Assembly (NCBI GenBank): GCA_024220525.1
Contig: JAMYWO010000091.1
Location: 85,131-125,130 of the forward strand
Direction of reading: 5' to 3'
Origin: Cochliopodium minus
Lineage: Eukaryota; Discosea; Himatismenida; Cochliopodiidae
Length of the DNA: 40,000 nucleotides
Program-made: the position numbers and the translations under genes
Shown: piece by piece, positions 32,019 to 40,000 of the stretch
How the letters are laid out: each line of letters starts with the position of its first letter
Numbering within the stretch: the stretch's first letter is position 1
Notes under the pieces: model-generated
Databases searched by the model: none
What the model saw: only the letters and a program-made list of their open reading frames with translations
Told to the model about the DNA's origin: nothing

Positions 32019-32945
32019 TTAATGATCCAAAAAGAATTTGATGAGTTCTTTTATTTTTTTGTTTTCCATCTCGCACATACGCTTTGTGATCATCAAAGCA
32101 ACCCCTTTAGCGAGAAAGCAGGTCTGTTTGTAATTGGATCTTTTCCTGTATTTAGAGATCAAAAGTAATGTGGAGATTTGCTTGTTTAAAAACAAGGATG
32201 AATTCCAGTAACGATGAATTGTTGGATTCCATTTTACATTTCCTTTTGAAACCAAATAGATCAATCTTTGTCTTAGTTGAAAGATGATCATTGAATGATT
32301 GTCTTTTATTTTCACTGAATTATTATAAAATTCGACCAATTTCAAAAGATATTTCACTGAAAGTTCATGTTTTGTTTTTTCTTTTGAATATATCCTTGAC
32401 AACTTGTCGTATGCAAAGATGTTCCCCATTTCTGCTGATTTTCTGAACATTTCCAACGATTTTGTTGTATCTTTTCCTATTCCCTTTCCTCTTTTAAACA
32501 TATATCCTAAATAATACATTGCCATACTATTGTTTAATTCAAATGCTTTGTGAAAGTATTCATATGCTTTTTTATAGTTTTTTTTGATTCCTATTTCCAT
32601 CTCGTAGCAGTTTCCTATTGACAACATGCAAAACGCCATCGTTTGCTTTTGGTTTTTCTCTTGATCATCCTTGTACATCTGATGATACTTCAAAAAGCAA
32701 ATGAAGCTAATCAATTCATTTCTTTTGCAATAAAACCCTTCATTGTGTTTCAATCCTACAGCCAAAAGATTTCCTTTTTTAACATGTTTCATGCAAATAT
32801 TTTTTGCCCTTTCTTCGTTTATTGATTTATTTATTCCATAACAAAACTCAAACAAAACCACCATCTCTTTTTCATCAGCATCACATTCTGTGCTTTTATC
32901 TTTATTTGTGAAATTTGATGGTAGAAGAATTCTATCCAACATCAT
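32019..32945 (-). CDS. Sel1-like repeat (SLR/TPR-family) protein
   Basis: 308 residues, no intron. Residues about 105-205 contain Sel1-like helical pairs: AFCMLSIGNCYEMEIGIKKN, KKAYEYFHKAFELNNSMAMY with LGYMFKRGKGIGKDTTKS, and LEMFRKSAEMGNIFAY with KLSRIY. These repeats are protein-binding scaffolds in kinase, ER-quality and signalling complexes. The flanks are helical and rich in K/N without a recognised domain; the C-terminal part is basic. No signal peptide or membrane span is seen. The partner is unknown. Confidence 0.85.
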   Translation of the reverse strand: MMLDRILLPSNFTNKDKSTECDADEKEMVVLFEFCYGINKSINEERAKNICMKHVKKGNLLAVGLKHNEGFYCKRNELISFICFLKYHQMYKDDQEKNQKQTMAFCMLSIGNCYEMEIGIKKNYKKAYEYFHKAFELNNSMAMYYLGYMFKRGKGIGKDTTKSLEMFRKSAEMGNIFAYDKLSRIYSKEKTKHELSVKYLLKLVEFYNNSVKIKDNHSMIIFQLRQRLIYLVSKGNVKWNPTIHRYWNSSLFLNKQISTLLLISKYRKRSNYKQTCFLAKGVALMITKRMCEMENKKIKELIKFFLDH

Positions 32946-33078
32946 TATTTTTTTTTTTTTTCAAATTTTTTTAATTTTAATAATTAGGATTTTTAATTGA
33001 TTCAAAAAAGCGAAAAAAATTTATTTTTTCGTTCCAAATAAAATTTTAAAACTAAATAGAAGAAAAATAAATTATTAT

Positions 33079-34629
33079 TCAAAAAGAGGTATCTTTTTTT
33101 TCAGAATAAGGATAATCATTGACCAACAGTTTGATAAATTGATCATTTTCACTTAAAATTCCACCTTTTTCTAATTTTTCGTTTAGAGAAAGAAAATTAT
33201 GTTTAGAATCCAAGTAGAGTTGAAGTCTTCTACATCCATATCCTCGATAATCAAAATCAATATCAGAGTTCATATACCTTATATTTAAATTTTTAGTAGA
33301 TTAGAATTAAATATAATTTAAATTAAAATTAAAAAAATGATAATTTTTACTGTAACTCACTCCAAATTGCCCAATACAAATCAACAACGAGAGAAAACAA
33401 ATTAATGAGTGAATATAAGTCGTCATTGAAATGAACATGATCACCAGGAGGAATATCTTTGTTGTATCTCTTCAAATAACCCTCTATGAACCTCTTTTGG
33501 GTTGAAAGGTCTGGGTATTTTTTCACGTCAAGTTCTAATCCCATTAGCTCGTTTAGTGTGTTGGCTAGCTCGTGTTCTGTGTAGTTGAAGCTTGCATATT
33601 CATAATCTATGAATGATATTTGATCTCCGTTGAAAATTACGTTTAATCTTTTTTAAAATAATAATTTTGAAAAAATAATTTTAAATTAAAAAATTTCAAA
33701 TAAAATAATAATTTAAATTTTTGGACCTCATTAAATCATTATGTGTGACGACGAGAGGGAATATTAGTTTCTTTTTTTGTATGATATTTTTGATGAGCTC
33801 TACTTCTCTTTTTATCTCTTCCAAGTTCATTCTCCAACCTCCAAAATTATTGTCATTGACCAAACTAAAAATATGATCGAATTTATCCCAAGTTGTTCCT
33901 TCAAAATTTTTTTTGAAATTTTTTTTTAATTATTATTTTTATTATTTTTATTATTATTTTTATTTTTTTATTATTTTTAAACCTTTTTCTTTGGGAAATC
34001 CGTCGATGTTTTGTTTGTGAAACTCACAGAGCATTTCTCCCACTTGGTCCAATTTATTCAGGTAAATTTCTTCTCCCAATACATCTCCTTCCATGAACTC
34101 ATAAACGATTCCGTTTCTAAAATTTGCATGTCTTTTTTAAAAAATAAATAAATAAAAATAAAAATTAAAGTCAGGTTAAAATTAAAATATGGTTTAAAAT
34201 TAAATAATTTTTTACAGCTTTGATATAAATTTAGTATGTCCTAATTTTTTCATTATTTGGTTCTCCTCTCTTCTATTTATATATTTTTCTGTTCCTTTTC
34301 CGTAGAGCCTCATCAAAACTTTCTTTGATTCGCAAGTGGCCTTGTATACTTTATAATTAAAATTTTGATTTAATTTTTAGCTGAAAAGATTTGAAAAATA
34401 TTGAACGTATGTTTGTTGATCCTCCAGTTAATTGATTCAATTTTATTTCCTTGTTTTTGAATTCATCGAATATTCTAATCAGCATATTTCTTTTGGAGAA
34501 AGATTTATTTTTGGTTAAATCTTAATAAAAAGAAAAAATGAGTGTTATTTGTTCATACTTGATATCTTTCTCCATATCATCTGATTCAATTGAAATGTAA
34601 TCTTCAAAGGTATAAACTTTATTCTTCAT
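33079..34629 (-). CDS. Choline/ethanolamine kinase
   Basis: First step of the CDP-choline/CDP-ethanolamine (Kennedy) pathway. Starts at ATG 34629 and has about seven exons. LTGGSTNI joined over an intron to LYKA is the nucleotide-loop strand (family LxGGxTNxLYK). Further on come VLMRLYGKGTEKYINRREE, IVYEFMEGDVL, then the Brenner motif THNDLMRLNVIF, whose two halves lie in different exons, and the choline-kinase motif ISFIDYEYASFNYTEHELAN. The C-terminal SDIDFDYRGYGCRRLQLYL matches the family's last helices and leans towards ethanolamine kinase. Catalytic Asp of HND and the DYEYA metal-binding Asp are present. Substrate preference cannot be decided from sequence. Confidence 0.93.
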
Positions 34630-34917
34630 TTTTATTTATATTTTCTCTTTTATAAAATTCTTTGTTTGGAACTATCAACATGATAATAAGAAAGAATTGC
34701 AAATATTCATTTTATTTGTGATTTTCAAACTTTGAATTATAAAATTTTCCTTAAGAATTTTTCTCTAACAAAAAAACTAGAATGATTTTCTGAGGAATGG
34801 AAAATTTTTGTTTTGAAGATAATTTTTTTGTGGAATTTTATGTGATCCAAAAATTTTCTTATCTCAAAGAAAATCAAAAGAAATATTAAAAAAAGTTGGA
34901 AAAGGAAATAAAAAAAA
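34630..34917. promoter_or_regulatory. Divergent promoter: ethanolamine kinase / ankyrin gene
   Basis: 288 bp between two opposite-strand ATGs, AT-rich with A/T runs immediately before each start. It must contain both promoters; no specific element is recognised. Confidence 0.4.
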
Positions 34918-37692
34918 ATGAGTAGAAGAAGAAGTCCAAATAAAAAAGAAGAAAATGAAGAAAAGAATAAAGAAATAAAAGATTTGGCTGTAGGGCCTAT
35001 TGATCATTATGAAACAAAAGAGTTGATATTGAACAACAAAAATTTAAAAACAGTTGGATACAGTGCTATTCACTTTCTTTGCATGAACCAAAATCTTAAC
35101 CTACAAAATTTGAAATTAATTTCTGAATTGCAAATCGACATAAATATTCTCTCAGTCAATAAGAATGAGTCCATTCTTCATTTGATCTCACAAAATCAAT
35201 CAAATATTCAGTTCTTTGAGTATGTGATTAAAAAAAACAAAAAAATGCTATCTTTTAAAGATACAAACGGTAATACACCTCTATTATATGCTTTAATCAA
35301 CCCTTCCATCTCTATCAACATTATAAAATATATGATAGAAAATAAATCAGAGATAAATTGCTTAAACTCAATAAATGAAACACCTTTATTATTTATGCTA
35401 TCTAATTTTAATTCTGATCAAAATTTTCGTTACTTTTTCCCAAAAATAAAAATATTGATTGAAAACAAAGCAGATTTGAATATTAGGAATGCAAATGACA
35501 AAACTATTATTCATTTAATATTGAAAGAAGACAAGAAAATAGATTTGGATGTAACGAAATATTTAATTGAAAGAATGGATTTAAATTTGAAAAATTCTTC
35601 AGAAGAAACAATCTTTTTTTCTTTAATAAAAAGAGAAAAGGGAAATATTCCCTTTGATATTATAAAACTCATGGTAGGGAACCAAACAGATTTGAACTCT
35701 ATCAACAAAAAAAATGAAAATATTCTACATTGTTTGTTTGGGGACAATCAATTTGGTTATTACAGCTCTATAGTAAATCTACTGATTGAAAATGATTTGG
35801 ATTTGAATCTTCAAGATAATGATAATAAATTTACACCTTCACATTTATGTTTTGGATCTGTCACAGTTTCCTTAGATATTGTTAAATTATTTCTTGAAAA
35901 AAAATGTGATCTGAACGTTACATCAAAAAATAAAGAAAATCCCTTTCACTTTCTTTGTAAAAATCAAAGTGTTGACCTTGAAATGATCAAATGCTGCGCC
36001 AATAATAATGATTCATTAGTTGATTCTCTAAATCTCTCAAATGAAACACCTCTCCTTATTCTTTCTTCAAACAAATGTGTATCGCTTGAAATTATCAAAT
36101 TTATGATTGAAATTAACTCTAAAATTGAACAAGTTGATAAATACCAGAATTCAGTGCTCCATAACGCAATCAAAAATAATTTATCATATGAAATAGTTGA
36201 TTATTTGATTAATAAGAAATGCAAAGTGAACAAAAAAAATCAAAATAATGACACTCCTTTTCACATTCTTTGTGAAGGAAAAGATGTTTCTTTCGATGTT
36301 TTTAGGTTGTTTGTTGAAACAAAGGGGAACGTAAACATTAAAAACAAACAAGATTTTTCTCCTCTTTCAAATTTGATAAAAAATAAAAGTTGTAATAATG
36401 ATCAGTTTCAATTTATTTTGGAAAATAGAAAAGTTGATAAAATAAAACTTCTTCACTCTTGTTGTATTGAAAATGATATTGAAAAAATAAAAATTTTGAT
36501 TGAAAATAAAGTGAAAGTAAATTGTGTTGACGAAAATAATGTTTCTCCACTTCACACTTGTTGTAAAATTGAAAAAATTGACATCAAAATCGTTAAATAT
36601 TTGATAGAAAAAAAGAGCAATCTAAACAACAAAGATGATTCAAATAATACTCCAATTTCTTTAATCATGACTAAAAAAGTTCCAGATTTTACTTTTGCAA
36701 AGTTGTTAATTGATAGTAAATGTGATGTAAATCAAAAAATTAAAAAATCAGGGGTACTTCTTCACCTTGCTTGTAAATTTTCAAATACTCCTATTGATCT
36801 TCTTTCTCTTCTTATTGAAAATACAAAAGAGATAAACTCCAAAAATTCAAATGGGATGACACCACTCCACATTGCTTCAAACACAAGAAAGCCAAACATA
36901 GAAATATTGATGTTATTGATTGAGAAAAAATGTAATGTCAATGAATTTACATCCAAGAATGAAACTCCTCTACATTTGTTTTGCAAAAAATCTCCTTCTG
37001 AAAAGGACATTAAGATGTTGCTTGAATGCAAATGCGATTTGAATCTACTAAATGCTAATAACGAATCTGCTCTCTTTGAAATTTCCAAAGCAACCAATAT
37101 TCAAATGATGAGATTTTTGGTTTGCTTGAAAGGTGATATTTCAATCAAAAACAAAAGTGGTATCTCTCCTTTTCAAAATTTTATTTTCAAAAATAAATTC
37201 TCCAACGATTATGAAATGTCAATAATTTATCTTCTTCAGAATGGTGGAGATTTGAATGAAGTTGTTGAGAAGACTGATCAAACAATATTGATGAAATTAT
37301 TTTCTTTTGATGATATAAAAGAAGATAATATGAAATTCTATATTTTTTCTGGTGGAGATTTTGATGTTATTTCGAAGAAATTTGTTGAATACAAAAAATA
37401 TTCTGAATCTTACCAGAGAGGTACTTTGTGGTCTTACCAGGACTTTAAATATCTACCCTTTTTCTTTCAATCCAGAATAATTACATACTTCATGTGCGTG
37501 AAATGCATGTCCAAAAATCTCAAGATTGTTTTCCCAAGACCTCTTCATTCAATCATCTTGAAATTCTCTGTTGATTTTTTTGTAAAGAGATCAAATCCTT
37601 TCAACTTTACAAATAACAAAAGAAAAACAACAGAGAAAGGCGAAATTGAAGTGATTCAAGAAAAAAACAAAAAACTCAAAACTAAAAAATAA
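34918..37692 (+). CDS. Ankyrin-repeat protein, 924 residues, intronless
   Basis: More than 20 degenerate ankyrin repeats of about 33-36 residues fill residues 50-800, with recurrent N-x-T-PLH/LL, IVKYLIEKKSNLN and LLIENK units (for example NGMTPLHIASNTRKPNIEIL). The N-terminus is charged. The last 120 residues differ: WSYQDFKYLPFFFQSRIITYF then KIVFPRPLHSIILKF, a C-terminal block with IPxPL-like features that I recognise only as common to ankyrin proteins of protists, and a basic, nuclear-localisation-like tail (RKTTEKGE to KKLKTKK). It is a scaffold; no catalytic domain. Absence of introns contrasts with most neighbours and could reflect a lineage-expanded or retroposed gene family. Confidence 0.9.
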   Translation: MSRRRSPNKKEENEEKNKEIKDLAVGPIDHYETKELILNNKNLKTVGYSAIHFLCMNQNLNLQNLKLISELQIDINILSVNKNESILHLISQNQSNIQFFEYVIKKNKKMLSFKDTNGNTPLLYALINPSISINIIKYMIENKSEINCLNSINETPLLFMLSNFNSDQNFRYFFPKIKILIENKADLNIRNANDKTIIHLILKEDKKIDLDVTKYLIERMDLNLKNSSEETIFFSLIKREKGNIPFDIIKLMVGNQTDLNSINKKNENILHCLFGDNQFGYYSSIVNLLIENDLDLNLQDNDNKFTPSHLCFGSVTVSLDIVKLFLEKKCDLNVTSKNKENPFHFLCKNQSVDLEMIKCCANNNDSLVDSLNLSNETPLLILSSNKCVSLEIIKFMIEINSKIEQVDKYQNSVLHNAIKNNLSYEIVDYLINKKCKVNKKNQNNDTPFHILCEGKDVSFDVFRLFVETKGNVNIKNKQDFSPLSNLIKNKSCNNDQFQFILENRKVDKIKLLHSCCIENDIEKIKILIENKVKVNCVDENNVSPLHTCCKIEKIDIKIVKYLIEKKSNLNNKDDSNNTPISLIMTKKVPDFTFAKLLIDSKCDVNQKIKKSGVLLHLACKFSNTPIDLLSLLIENTKEINSKNSNGMTPLHIASNTRKPNIEILMLLIEKKCNVNEFTSKNETPLHLFCKKSPSEKDIKMLLECKCDLNLLNANNESALFEISKATNIQMMRFLVCLKGDISIKNKSGISPFQNFIFKNKFSNDYEMSIIYLLQNGGDLNEVVEKTDQTILMKLFSFDDIKEDNMKFYIFSGGDFDVISKKFVEYKKYSESYQRGTLWSYQDFKYLPFFFQSRIITYFMCVKCMSKNLKIVFPRPLHSIILKFSVDFFVKRSNPFNFTNNKRKTTEKGEIEVIQEKNKKLKTKK

Positions 37693-38895
37693 AGATAACA
37701 AGTACGTGAATACTGAATAAGATTAATTTATTAAAGAATACTTTACAGGATTTATTATTTTGGAAATAAAATTCTTCATTTTTTCATATCTTTTTTGCCT
37801 TGTGGTGTTCTTCATCAATCTTCAAAAAAAAAAAAAAGGTATTTAACTGCTATTTTTTAATAAATAAATAAAAAAAAATCTGTTTAATTTTATTGATAAA
37901 CTTCTTCCTTTATAAATTAATCAATAGAATAAATTAACAAACTCAAAATACCAAAATATACTCTTATTCGAGATATAAATAATTGTAAATAAAATTTTTT
38001 ATTATTTAAAACCCCTTTCAAATATAAAAATTTTTGAAAAATTTCTTTTAAAAACGATTTTTAAACAGTTATTATTTTAGAGCCTGCAAATGCCTTCTAA
38101 ATTGGATTTTAGAGATAGAAATTGATTTGTGTGAGGGACATTCAAAGTGGGTGTGGTATGTGGATTTGGCCGTTCATTACTGAACCCATAATATTTGATG
38201 TCATCAACACCTTGCCAAATTAAATTCGTTTGATGTAAAAAGTCAGTCTCAAAATCTCGTTGGAGGGCTCAGTGAACATTTTCTTCAACTTCAAAGAAAC
38301 TTCCATTTGTTAATAGCACTACGATTGTTTCCTTTCATAGTTTGGAGACAGTCTTGTGTTGTGACAAGAAGTGAAAGTTTCTTTATTGATGCTGAATATT
38401 TGCTTTCTGAAAAGTTAGTGAAAATTTATCTTCAAGATTATTTCAAGTATGAAATGAGAAATTACAATTCCTCGACCTCTTCGGAGGTTCATCGAGACTA
38501 TGAGATGCTTCAGTTTATGAAGCATTGAATTGTTTCAACTGGGTTTACCTTCGGTATGCCTCATCAAGGAAATGTTCGCGCTATCAGGCCATTTTTTTTA
38601 ATTGTGCAAAGAAGGAAGAAATTTTTAAATAAGAGAGTTCTGAGAATAATTTTTTTCTCAATTTAGACCAGTTTTTTAACTTTATTTCTTGTAAACAATC
38701 CTACTTTCGATTCATAGCTCCCAAATGTTAATCTTACTTTTGAAGTAACATTTTTACTACTGTTAACATAAAATGAAGCAGTTTGCTCAAATTGAAATGT
38801 TTTTTTTTCAGTTATCTAAAACCTCGAAATACATTAATTCAATCAGCATCTGATTTGCTATTCAAATAATAATTTGTAAAAAAAAATAAAAAAAA
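37693..38895. other. Intergenic region containing an element fossil
   Basis: 1.2 kb between the ankyrin and protease-inhibitor genes. AT-rich apart from about 38080-38600, which is more GC-rich and holds the integrase-like fossil listed separately. Confidence 0.5.
38080..38600 (+). mobile_element. Fossil of an integrase-bearing element (LTR-retrotransposon-like), broken
   Basis: A segment with base composition unlike its surroundings whose plus-strand coding traces include HSKWVWYVDLAVHY, recalling the C-terminal half of the integrase catalytic core in Ty3/gypsy-like retroelements. It is broken, with a few breaks over 500 bp, and no terminal repeats, gag or reverse transcriptase are seen nearby, so only a fragment survives. 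The integrase family (LTR retroelement versus another capsid-bearing element) cannot be decided. Moderate decay suggests an insertion that is old but not ancient. Confidence 0.4.
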
Positions 38896-39568
38896 ATGAA
38901 AAAACAAATCTTTGTCTTAATTTTATTAATTGCATTTGCTCTTGCAGTAAAAATGCATCTTCCATTCAATAAATTCTTCTCCCAAAATAAGAAAATTCCA
39001 GGTAATTAATTCATTTAAGAATATTCGCCTAATTAAAGAATTTTTTAAAATCTTCATTCATTGACACGTATTATCCTATTTATATTTAGCAAAACCTTGC
39101 ATTTGGCCTCAATTGTTTGGAACAGATGTGGAAAAGGCAAAACAATACATCGAAAATGAAAGCCCACATTTGCATATACAAGTGGTAGATAGCAAAACTC
39201 CATTGAATAGGTAATTCAAATCAATATATTTAAAGAATACAACAAAAATACAATACAATTAACTCTTTAAATTAATTCTTTTCAAATAAATATTAAAGCA
39301 TTTATTTCATATTTGCATCTATTCTCAAAATTATATTTTTGGAATTTAAATATTATATAATCCACACCCCTTATATCCAAATATAATGAAATAATAGAAT
39401 TCATTAAAGAAAAAAAAGAATTTGTTTCTTAATAAGATTTTAAACATTTTTTTTCTCTTAAATTTGTGACTCATTTTCTATTTATTCAGAGATTACAACA
39501 TGAACAGAGTTAGATTGGTTGTTGATAGCAAGACTAACAAAGTTGTTGCAGTACCATCATGTGGATAG
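38896..39568 (+). CDS. Secreted potato-inhibitor-I family serine-protease inhibitor
   Basis: Three exons (38896-39001, 39090-39210, 39490-39568), phases consistent, 101 residues. A signal peptide (KKQIFVLILLIAFALA) precedes a short spacer and a single PI-1 domain: KPCIWPQLFGTDVEKAKQYI, IQVVDSKTPLN and RVRLVVDSKTNKVVAVPSCG. Alignment with chymotrypsin inhibitor 2 puts P1 at R76 and P1' at D77, and the supporting arginines R82 and R84 of the reactive loop are kept, so a trypsin-like target is predicted. C39 and C100 could form the disulfide found in some plant members. Likely acts outside the cell or in the endomembrane system. The intron splits the P1 Arg codon. Confidence 0.92.
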
Positions 39569-39651
39569 ACTAATATATAAATGAAATTTTGAAATTAAAA
39601 TAAATCAAATAAAAAAAAAAATTTTTTCTTTTTTTTTTTAAAAAATTATTT

Positions 39652-40000
39652 TTATTTCTTTTTAATCATGAAAACAATCGTTTTGAAATCAGGCCTGTCC
39701 TCCTTCTCCCAAGAAGTGCAAATTTTCATCAGGTTTTTGAACAAAGAAGGGATCTCTTCGTCATCAGGTATTGTCAGCTCTATTTCTCTATTTTTGAACT
39801 TCTCCATGAATTCCAGTATGTAGTTTATATTAGTGTCCTTGAAAGGTTTCTCTCCTGTGAAAAGTTCAATAAGTAAAAGTCCGTAAGAATAAACATCCGA
39901 TTTTTCGTCACATATTCCCTTTATCCAAACTGTTTTCAAAAAATTATTTTTTTATTTTTATTTTTTATTTTTTTTATTTTTGTTTTTTTATTTGTATTTT
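39652..40000 (-). CDS. Protein kinase, C-terminal lobe (partial, runs off right edge)
   Basis: The last exon (about 39929-39652) encodes IKGICDEKSDVYSYGLLLIE and LFTGEKPF (subdomain IX), then EEIPSLFKNLMKICTSWEKE and DRPDFKTIVFMIKKK (subdomain XI arginine). An AG acceptor precedes it. The phrasing DVYSYGLLLIEL and the C-terminal RPDF are typical of tyrosine-kinase-like (TKL) kinases. The catalytic HRD and DFG motifs lie beyond the window, so activity cannot be judged. Confidence 0.88.

Noticed and set aside
38465-38600. Several short hairpins (CTCGA...TCGAG around a TTCG loop, ATGCTTC...GAAGCAT, TACC-TTC-GGTA) followed by a T8 run, resembling a Pol III-transcribed structured RNA
   Set aside because: They lie inside the integrase-like fossil and can be explained by its coding past; I could not match any known RNA family or find internal promoter boxes.
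1-40000. tRNA, rRNA, snRNA genes or CRISPR-like arrays
   Set aside because: Scanning both strands I found no cloverleaf, rRNA core or snRNA core motif, and no regularly spaced identical repeats apart from the coding RS minisatellite.

Overview
This window is nuclear DNA of an AT-rich, intron-bearing microbial eukaryote. Intergenic and intron DNA is extremely rich in A and T, the standard genetic code is used, start codons sit behind A-runs, and most genes are interrupted by short GT-AG introns of about 50-120 nt whose phases I could check across many junctions. Talin, SAM, ankyrin, Sel1, TRAF-type, PP5 and SR-protein genes together suggest a free-living amoeboid protist such as an Anaeramoeba-like or amoebozoan lineage. 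That placement is inference; no rRNA or tRNA gene is present to settle it.

Layout. 1-8.7 kb holds a minus-strand row: the N-terminal exon of a talin (running off the left edge), a eukaryotic pantothenate kinase, a two-KH-domain protein fused to a Zucchini/PLD6-type phospholipase-D nuclease, a ten-exon Kelch protein with a 17-nt microexon, and uridine kinase. 9.0-10.2 kb carries two weakly supported plus-strand genes for small membrane proteins. 10.5-19.0 kb is a cluster of eight SAM-domain genes: three single-domain genes and one triple-SAM gene on plus, then four single-domain genes on minus, meeting tail to tail near 16.1 kb. The minus half contains a tandem duplication that copied one SAM gene together with the last exon of the neighbouring RING-TRAF gene (19.3-20.3 kb), leaving an orphan exon.

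20.5-30 kb is a minus-strand housekeeping row: a 900-residue helical (HEAT-like) protein that I do not recognise, protein phosphatase 5, and a triple-RRM RBP45/Nam8-type protein. The latter is divergent with an SRSF1-like SR protein whose RS tail is a 21-nt coding minisatellite. 32-34.6 kb has a Sel1-repeat protein and a choline/ethanolamine kinase, divergent with an intronless 924-residue ankyrin protein (34.9-37.7 kb). 38.1-38.6 kb holds a broken integrase-like fossil. 38.9-39.6 kb encodes a secreted potato-inhibitor-I serine-protease inhibitor with a predicted P1 arginine. The right edge has the C-terminal end of a protein kinase.

The most novel content is the SAM-only gene cluster, which may be a polymer/capper set, and the KH-KH-PLD fusion. 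The fusion joins in one chain the two activities that animals split between the piRNA factors TDRKH and PLD6.
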